NCBI GenBank assembly: GCA_022013615.1
Contig: JAKLQB010000171.1
Location: 1 to 12,983, forward strand
Origin: Desulfobacterales bacterium
GTDB lineage: Bacteria; Desulfobacterota; DSM-4660; Desulfatiglandales; Desulfatiglandaceae
Length of the DNA: 12,983 nt
Reading direction: 5' to 3'
How positions within the stretch are numbered: the stretch's first letter is position 1; every line of letters starts with the position of its first letter. Shown piece after piece: positions 5,660 to 10,803 of the stretch. The notes below the pieces were generated by a model. It was not told the origin of the DNA and made no database searches. It saw nothing but the letters and a program-made list of their open reading frames with translations. The position numbers and the translations under genes are program-made.

Positions 5660-6072
5660 TTAAGAATAATCAAGGGTTGTCATAACAAAAGCTCCGGGCC
5701 CAATGCCCTGCTTAAGTTCTGCCTTAGAACTTATTTTGTTGACAAAATTCCATTCTTTCTCTCGATTGACCTGCTTGTCTTTCGATTTTTTAGGCCTCGA
5801 TTTACTGACACTTCTACGCAACCTGATCTTCAATAATTTCAGAAAGTCATGATACAAAAAAACAAGGGCGTTCCGGGCATGCTCCATTTGCCATTGGTCA
5901 ATGCCCTTTTACTTGGCAAGTGATTTCCGAATCCTACGAATATCTGCGGACGTGCGTTATCGAAACGGCTTGTCCTTGATGGCGATGGCAAATTTTGCGC
6001 CCAGTGCGCATACCATTTGACGGCTTTTTCGGGAACTCCAGATTCAAGAGCAGCATTTTGTAAGATCGCCAA
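5660..6072 (-). pseudogene. Decayed integron-type tyrosine recombinase, N-terminal domain only
   Basis: Read on the minus strand, 6072 to about 5995 gives SGVPEKAVKWYAHWAQ. A one-base shift near 5995 leads to KFAIAIKDKPFR, a TAA (5959-5957), RTSADIRRIRKSLAK, a second TAA (5911-5909), then KGIDQWQMEHARNALVFLY and HDFLKL. This is the core-binding SAM-like domain of integron-integrase-type and related phage integrases: IPEK..KWYVHW, RS..DI..FL..LA, W...QA..AL.FLY. The reading then drifts into basic low-complexity sequence and stops at 5660. The catalytic domain with its R...HxxR...Y residues is absent, so the gene is dead. No attC-like cassette array was found nearby, although several unrelated small genes and repeats occur in the flanks. 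Assignment rests on the motif pattern and not on a database search. Confidence 0.7.
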
Positions 6073-6191
6073 AAATAATTGACTTTATTTGATATTTTCT
6101 CCATAATCACTACACCCGACTTTGATTAATTGCATTTTCTATTGTGCTATATAGGATCTGATTTTATCGTCAATTACCGAAACCTAATTAA

Positions 6192-6210
6192 TTGAATTTA
6201 CAAAATTCAA
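6192..6210. promoter_or_regulatory. Perfect 8-bp palindrome before the DUF2283 module, possible operator
   Basis: TTGAATTT-ACA-AAATTCAA is an exact inverted repeat with a 3-base centre, 50 bases before the ATG at 6261. Position and shape suit an operator for an autoregulated two-gene module. A -10-like TATATG lies at 6217-6222 beside it, but no good -35 box at ideal spacing is evident. AT-rich DNA can form such a palindrome by chance. Confidence 0.35.
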
Positions 6211-6260
6211 GGCACTATATGTTCGGCAGACGTAAAATCATCTGATTGGATTTTGAAAAA

Positions 6261-6497
6261 ATGAAAACCACACAATATTTTGATTATACAAAGAAACGAC
6301 CCGATCGAGCTCAAATCAAAGAAGAGTGGATAGAATTTGTTATTGATAATCCTGAAAAAACCGAGACACAATCGGATGGAAGGATCAGAAAATGGGCCAA
6401 CATATCAGAAATCGGGAAATATTTAAGGGTTATCTTGCTCGATGATGGGGAAACGGTTCATAATGCGTTCTTCGATAGATCTTACAAGGAGGATTAG
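6261..6497 (+). CDS. Small protein paired with DUF2283 gene, toxin candidate
   Basis: The product has 78 residues from the ATG at 6261. An upstream in-frame TTG (6246) would add five residues, but the family, as I recall it, begins MxTTxYF. The sequence has YFDYTKKRPDRAQIKEEWI, VIDNPEKTETQSDGRIRKW, then YLRVILLDDGETVHNAFFD, an alpha-beta layout with conserved DGR and TVHNAF segments. Similar small proteins occur immediately before DUF2283 genes, and they resemble DUF4258/BrnT-like RNase-fold toxins in size, with an RxxI/EEWI helix followed by a beta sheet. It is soluble with no signal peptide. It overlaps the downstream ribosome site and is 3 bases from the next start, so the two are co-translated. 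No experimental function is known to me; the toxin reading is inference from layout. Confidence 0.7.
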   Translation: MKTTQYFDYTKKRPDRAQIKEEWIEFVIDNPEKTETQSDGRIRKWANISEIGKYLRVILLDDGETVHNAFFDRSYKED

Positions 6498-6500
6498 ATT

Positions 6501-6707
6501 ATGAAAGTGAAATATTTTTCTGACACAGACACTGCTCACGTTGAATTTACAGGCATAGAAGTCTATGAGACGAAAGAGATAAGTGAAAATATATATGTAG
6601 ATATCGATGAAAACGGCAATCTCGTGAGCATGACAATCGAACACGCAAAAGCCAATGCAGGACTGTGGGAATTTTCATATCAAGAAATGCCTCGCCAGAC
6701 CGCATAA
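6501..6707 (+). CDS. DUF2283 family protein, antitoxin candidate
   Basis: The product has 68 residues from the ATG at 6501. It is preceded by AAGGAGG (6486-6492), eight bases away and lying inside the end of the upstream gene. MKVKYFSDTDTAHVEF, then ETKEISENIYVDIDENGNL and SMTIEHA is the DUF2283 pattern: a compact beta protein with the D-x-D-x-x-G-x-x-V turn and a short I-E-x-A end. The last 20 or so residues (GLWEFSYQEMPRQTA) extend beyond the core. The family is short, soluble and frequently the second gene of two-gene units with a DUF4258-like or related small protein, which is why it is suspected of antitoxin duty. The two genes are only 3 bases apart and presumably share the palindrome-containing promoter region. 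Confidence 0.85.
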   Translation: MKVKYFSDTDTAHVEFTGIEVYETKEISENIYVDIDENGNLVSMTIEHAKANAGLWEFSYQEMPRQTA

Positions 6708-6862
6708 AACCGCCGAATGGGATAGGATCTTCTTTCGCAAGATGGCACTCCTACACCACACCATACGTATGGATCATGGATCACGCAAGTGGCGGTCTCC
6801 ATTTTGCTATCGCTTCGCCGGAACAATTCGACGAAGCTTTGGGCTCAAACCTTGATTTGTGA
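6708..6862 (+). pseudogene. Possible 3' remnant of an unidentified gene
   Basis: A frame open through this interval and ending with TGA at 6860-6862 reads WHSYTTPYVWIMDHASGG, then LHFAIASPEQFDEALGSN. It has a protein-like composition, but upstream it runs into the DUF2283 gene in another frame and has no start or ribosome site of its own. It may be the tail of a gene whose 5' part was replaced when the DUF2283 module arrived. I do not recognise the family. Confidence 0.3.
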
Positions 6863-6947
6863 TTATATTCAATCAACCCGCAGTTTTTAATCACTGAACA
6901 AGGTTTGACCTCAAGGTCGCACTTTAGCTTAAGTGGCAAGAAATATC

Positions 6948-7622
6948 ATGAGTAAGCCGATCCTCTCTCGATATCAAGTCGATAAAGTGCCTATTGTCAT
7001 TCGTCCGCAATTTTACCTTTACGGATACGGATTGGGACTATTTCTATTTTTTTTCTTTTTAATCCTTAGACTTACCACTAAAGTAAAGATTTCAGGCAGG
7101 GAAAAGCTCAGGAAAAACCCAAATCATATCTTTTGTTTGTGGCACAGCTTTGTTCCTATGGCGCTGTTAAGTGCTACGCCTCTCATCCCTAACGTTCTTG
7201 ATCGTGCCCCTCAGGTATGGATGCAACATCCTATCTGGTATATGAAACCAATACATGTTCTGTTGCGCTTAATGGGCGTCAAAAAAATAATCATGGGTTC
7301 TTCAGGGCATTCAGGTCGCGAGGCGGCTGAACAACTCGTAGAACACTTGCGGCAAGGGTGTTCGACCGTTCTGAATCCTGATGGCCCTAATGGCCCTGCT
7401 TTTGTCTTAAAAAAGGGAATTCTTCATTTATCTTTGAAAAGCTGTGTGCCAGTCGTCGCGTTGCGATTATCGTCATCAAGCTTTTTCGAACTAACTACTT
7501 GGGATCGTAAGAAATTGGCTTACCCATTCTCCACGATAGAAATAAAAATTGGTGACCCTATCCATATTACAAACGAGAATTTTGAGTACGCACATGCTTT
7601 AATAGAACAAGAGTTGGGGTGA
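6948..7622 (+). CDS. DUF374 family lysophospholipid acyltransferase-like protein
   Basis: The product has 224 residues from the ATG at 6948. A GTG at 6933 would add five residues, and the ribosome site is weak for either. A hydrophobic segment (LYGYGLGLFLFFFFLILRL, residues about 24-42) anchors the N-terminus in the inner membrane. It is followed by the DUF374/LPLAT core: LWHSFVP (65-71), MGSSGHSGREA (116-126, the equivalent of the R-G-S-S-x-x-G-G signature) and NPDGPNGP (143-150). DUF374 proteins belong to the lysophospholipid acyltransferase superfamily that transfers acyl chains to lipid acceptors, and are related to lipid A late acyltransferases. This is probably the first gene of a four-gene operon; the hydrolase gene follows after 24 bases. 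The acceptor is not known. WHSFVP replaces the more common WHGQ. Confidence 0.82.
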   Translation: MSKPILSRYQVDKVPIVIRPQFYLYGYGLGLFLFFFFLILRLTTKVKISGREKLRKNPNHIFCLWHSFVPMALLSATPLIPNVLDRAPQVWMQHPIWYMKPIHVLLRLMGVKKIIMGSSGHSGREAAEQLVEHLRQGCSTVLNPDGPNGPAFVLKKGILHLSLKSCVPVVALRLSSSSFFELTTWDRKKLAYPFSTIEIKIGDPIHITNENFEYAHALIEQELG

Positions 7623-7646
7623 ATAAACCCACCTGGAAAAACAACT

Positions 7647-8426
7647 ATGTCGAAAATAAAGATCAATAATATTGAGCTATACTACGAAGAACACGGCTCT
7701 GGTTCTGAACCCATTATGTTTGTACACGGCTTTTTGATATCCTCAAAAATGTGGCATGACCTCTATATTTCTCGTCTACCCGCCAAATATCATGCCTATG
7801 CGATGGATATGCGCGGTCACGGACAGTCAAACCAGATCAAACACGGGTGCAATCTGGTGCAATTAGCGGATGACATATATCAGTTTTCCCAACAACTCCA
7901 GCTCGCCCCGTTTCTGTATGTCGGGGTGTCTATGGGGGGTGGGGTTGGCGTCCAGCTTGCGCTCGACCATCCCGAAGTGCTGAAGGGATTGGTCTTAATG
8001 AATACCGTTACAGGATTCGGTTTGCTTGGTCCCCCGCTGTATATGGCACTCTTTCGTTTGATGGCACGGAAACGATGGTTCCTTAAGATGCTGCTGAAAA
8101 GTGCGTTCAAACGCCCACCTTCTGATGACATGATGCAGCTTTTCCTCGATGAGGCCATGCTCGTGAGTAAAGAAATCTTTACCGAATGGACACATCCAAA
8201 CAATCGCATGCAGCATTTCGAGCGGTTGAGCCATGTGAAGGTGCCGACCCTTGTGATGATTGGCGGCAAAGATACTGTGATTCCTGTTGATGGGCAGCAT
8301 CGACTGGCTGACACCCTTCCAAACGCGAAGAAAGTTGTCTTTGAGGACGAAGGGCATATGATGGGGGCAGAAATTCCAGAGGACGTATTTACCGCGATGA
8401 ATGCATTTCTTGAGCAACTTTCGTAA
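7647..8426 (+). CDS. Alpha/beta-hydrolase fold enzyme
   Basis: The product has 259 residues, the full length of the fold, with no signal peptide. The catalytic set is complete: the oxyanion-hole HGF at 27-29, the nucleophile elbow GVSMG with Ser95, Asp209 in GGKDTVIP and His237 in DEGHMM. DMRGHGQS (54-61) is the usual strand-4 landmark. A cap region around 125-180 is rich in Met, Phe and Leu (LLGPPLYMALFRLMARKRW), suggesting a hydrophobic substrate such as an acyl ester or lipid. It follows the acyltransferase by 24 bases and precedes a lipid phosphatase gene, so a lysophospholipase or acyl-ester hydrolase role is a fair inference. All nine arginine codons are CGN. The ribosome site is weak. 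The general class is secure, the substrate is not. Confidence 0.9.
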   Translation: MSKIKINNIELYYEEHGSGSEPIMFVHGFLISSKMWHDLYISRLPAKYHAYAMDMRGHGQSNQIKHGCNLVQLADDIYQFSQQLQLAPFLYVGVSMGGGVGVQLALDHPEVLKGLVLMNTVTGFGLLGPPLYMALFRLMARKRWFLKMLLKSAFKRPPSDDMMQLFLDEAMLVSKEIFTEWTHPNNRMQHFERLSHVKVPTLVMIGGKDTVIPVDGQHRLADTLPNAKKVVFEDEGHMMGAEIPEDVFTAMNAFLEQLS

Positions 8427-8466
8427 GTAAATGAATGTATTACCGAACCGGAATATGTAACTGAAT

Positions 8467-9360
8467 ATGAGCTCACAAGAGATCTTAAACTGGGGAATTG
8501 ATGTTATTACACTATTACAGCTTTTCACGGCCGATTTTTTTGTCCTGTTTATGAAAGGCATTACTCTCCTTGGCAATGAAACAGCCTATCTCATTATGAT
8601 GCCTTTTGTGCTCTGGTGTGTAGATTTTCGTATGGGTGCCAGAACAGGAGTGGTCTTTTTATCGTCAGCCTACCTTAACTTTGTCTTTAAAGACATGCTT
8701 GCACAACCTCGCCCCTTTATTCTTGAACCAGGCCTAAATCTAATAGAAGCATCCGGTTATGGTTTTCCCAGTGGCCATGCTCAGGGATCATTGGTGTTTT
8801 TTGGAATGCTGGCTCTATTGATCAGGAAACGCTGGTTTACTGTTATTGCAATGATACTCATATTATTGATTGCTTTTTCAAGAGTTTATCTTGGAGTACA
8901 TTTCCCTACAGACATATTGGGCGGCTGGTTTTTGGGAGGCTGCTTACTGTTTGGTTATCATAAGTTTGGAAACCGTTTTGAACAAATAGTGGCTCAGTGG
9001 TCTTTATGGCAGCAAATAGTCTTTTTAGTAGCAACCACTGGAATCATGTTGATCTATATTACACATGAAACAATAGTAATTGTAGCGGCTTTTTTTGGTG
9101 TAGGTATAGGTACGATTTTATCCGTTAGATTTAATTATACTCAAAAACCAAGTTCCTTTTCTCAACATATATTACGGCTCCTGACAGGTTTGATCATCGG
9201 CGCCGCAATTTATGTCGTATTGGCATTCATTTTTCCCAGAAATGGGGAACCGTTGTACGAACCACTGCGTTTTGCGAGGTATTCTATTTTGGTGTTATGG
9301 TTCACGACAGGTGCTTTCTGGTTGTTCCGCCGTTTTGAAAAAAACAGCAAAACTGGATAA
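8467..9360 (+). CDS. PAP2 family membrane phosphatase (lipid phosphate phosphatase-like)
   Basis: The product has 297 residues with several hydrophobic spans. The three PAP2 motifs are all present: K75-DMLAQP-RP (KX6RP, 75-83), PSGH at 101-104, and SRVYLGVHFPTD (138-149) with Arg139, His145 and Asp149. This is the signature of type-2 phosphatidic acid phosphatases and undecaprenyl-pyrophosphate phosphatase relatives that dephosphorylate lipid phosphates at the membrane surface. An extra C-terminal half (about 175-285) carries four or so more membrane helices, so the protein is longer than the simple six-helix PAP2 core. It starts 40 bases after the hydrolase stop, with a poor ribosome site. 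Its place behind an acyltransferase and a hydrolase supports a role in lipid turnover; the actual lipid is unknown. Confidence 0.9.
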   Translation: MSSQEILNWGIDVITLLQLFTADFFVLFMKGITLLGNETAYLIMMPFVLWCVDFRMGARTGVVFLSSAYLNFVFKDMLAQPRPFILEPGLNLIEASGYGFPSGHAQGSLVFFGMLALLIRKRWFTVIAMILILLIAFSRVYLGVHFPTDILGGWFLGGCLLFGYHKFGNRFEQIVAQWSLWQQIVFLVATTGIMLIYITHETIVIVAAFFGVGIGTILSVRFNYTQKPSSFSQHILRLLTGLIIGAAIYVVLAFIFPRNGEPLYEPLRFARYSILVLWFTTGAFWLFRRFEKNSKTG

Positions 9361-9383
9361 ATAGTGAAAGGGGAGGAAATTCA

Positions 9384-10172
9384 ATGGGCACATCTCAATT
9401 GGCCGAAAAAGCGCAATTTATCTATGACGATCTTAGAATGAAGACTTTTCCCGTGGGAGTCAAATTTTTAAAAGATAAAAGGGAATTGCCGACAAAGGCT
9501 CGCAGGCCAGCTCTATTCTTAAAGAAGAAAATCACTATCTGCCAGGCCATGACAATGGCTCGGAATTACGGCTGGCAAATGGCCATTACGTCAGAAGATT
9601 TAATCTGTGTACTGGCCTCATTGGCCTTCGGCTTTACCACTGCCACAAATGCTCGAAAGGAGATGGCTGATTCATTTTTTGAATCCAACTACAAAAGCAG
9701 CATGGAGAAAACCGTCAGCGAAGTGGACCAAATGTGTTTTCTTGATACTGATGAGTATCAGGCCCTTCTAATCAGCCCGCTCCACAAAATCCCCATTGAT
9801 CCCGACACCATTGTTCTTTATGGCAACCCGGCGCAGATTTCTCGCGTGTTGCAGGCTGCTACCTTTGATACTGAAGAAAAAATTCACGGCCTGTTCGGGG
9901 GTAAGGTGGAATGCCCCGAATACCTCATTAGGCCCCTGAAAACAGGAGATCCCAGAATCATTGTTCCGGGGCCAGGAGATCGAATTTTTTCCATGACCGC
10001 CGATGATGAGATGATTTTTGCTATGCCTATTTCCTTTTTAGACAGGTTTATTCTGGGGCTAAAAGAGTCCGGTAAAAAGGCTGGCGCGCGCTATCCCATA
10101 ACATATTATCAGAATTTTCAACCTGAATTTCCACCCCATTACCTGGCGTTGGGCAAGAAGTATGGCATATAA
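9384..10172 (+). CDS. DUF169 family protein
   Basis: The product has 262 residues from the ATG at 9384, with a strong AGGGGAGG (9369-9376) seven bases away. The family hallmarks, as I know them, are present: PVGVKFLKD near residue 23, ITICQAMTMARNYGW with Cys53, then TSEDLICVLASLAFGF with Cys75. These two conserved cysteines, plus Cys near 120 and in KVECPEYL, could bind a metal or cofactor, but no biochemical role has been established to my knowledge. DUF169 genes are frequent in anaerobic bacteria and methanogens. It follows the PAP2 gene by 23 bases and so is co-directional with the lipid cluster. The molybdenum hydroxylase genes begin 145 bases later and have different codon use, so either neighbourhood may be the relevant one. 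Arginine codons here are half AGR, half CGN. Confidence 0.85.
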   Translation: MGTSQLAEKAQFIYDDLRMKTFPVGVKFLKDKRELPTKARRPALFLKKKITICQAMTMARNYGWQMAITSEDLICVLASLAFGFTTATNARKEMADSFFESNYKSSMEKTVSEVDQMCFLDTDEYQALLISPLHKIPIDPDTIVLYGNPAQISRVLQAATFDTEEKIHGLFGGKVECPEYLIRPLKTGDPRIIVPGPGDRIFSMTADDEMIFAMPISFLDRFILGLKESGKKAGARYPITYYQNFQPEFPPHYLALGKKYGI

Positions 10173-10317
10173 TTTCTCACAATAGCCAAGTCTTTTTTGT
10201 AAGACTAAATCTGATTAAAATCATCGTGTTAGGCTTTTCTTTGACTTTACAGGACATAATCCGTATTTTGGAACCGGAAACAATATGAAGAAAGATGGAA
10301 TTAGCAGGGGGAAAGAT

Positions 10318-10782
10318 ATGAAAAGAAGTGTTTTGCTCACTGTAAATGGTGAAAGGCATGAGGTGTTTATCGGGCCCAATCTTACACTCCTTGAGCTCCT
10401 GAGAGAGGAACTAAACCTAAAAGGAGCAAAAGAGGCCTGCGGGATAGGGGCGTGTGGTGCCTGTACAGTGCTCATGGATGGGAAACCGGTAAACGCTTGC
10501 ATAGTCCTCGCTCTGGAGGCAGAGGGTAAAGAAATAGAGACAATAGAAGGTCTTGCAAAAGGTAACGACCTTCATCCCCTCCAGAGGTCTTTTATAGACC
10601 ATTACTCTTTTCAGTGCGGATTCTGCACCCCCGGAACCATTATGACGGCAAAGGCGTTCCTTCACAGAAACCCTAATCCGTCAAGAGATGAGGTAAAAAA
10701 TGGTATTGCCGGGAATATATGCAGGTGCACAGGGTACGAAAATATCGTGGATGGCATATTGAACGCTGCCAAGGAAATGTAA
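10318..10782 (+). CDS. [2Fe-2S] subunit of a molybdenum hydroxylase (CoxS/HcrC-like)
   Basis: The product has 154 residues from the ATG at 10318, preceded by AGGGGG. An in-frame ATG at 10285 would add 11 polar residues not usual in the family and is disfavoured. All eight cluster ligands are present: Cys41, Cys46, Cys49 and Cys61 for the plant-type ferredoxin cluster (CGIGACGAC), then Cys100, Cys103, Cys135 and Cys137 for the second cluster (CGFCTPG and CRCTG). This is the small subunit of the xanthine dehydrogenase/CO dehydrogenase/4-hydroxybenzoyl-CoA reductase family and passes electrons between the Mo centre and the flavin or an external partner in the cytosol. The large subunit follows after 21 bases. 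All seven arginine codons are AGA or AGG, matching the large subunit and contrasting with upstream genes. Confidence 0.95.
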   Translation: MKRSVLLTVNGERHEVFIGPNLTLLELLREELNLKGAKEACGIGACGACTVLMDGKPVNACIVLALEAEGKEIETIEGLAKGNDLHPLQRSFIDHYSFQCGFCTPGTIMTAKAFLHRNPNPSRDEVKNGIAGNICRCTGYENIVDGILNAAKEM

Positions 10783-10803
10783 ATAAAAGAGAGGTAGCAG
10801 GCG

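Noticed and set aside
7880..8576. Long minus-strand frames opposite the alpha/beta hydrolase and PAP2 genes
   Set aside because: They are antisense shadows. The plus-strand proteins have complete catalytic motifs and the antisense translations have none.
10189..10206. Hairpin AGTCTT-TTTTGT-AAGACT after the DUF169 gene as an intrinsic terminator
   Set aside because: The stem is only 6 bp and AT-rich, and the T-run lies in the loop rather than after the stem.
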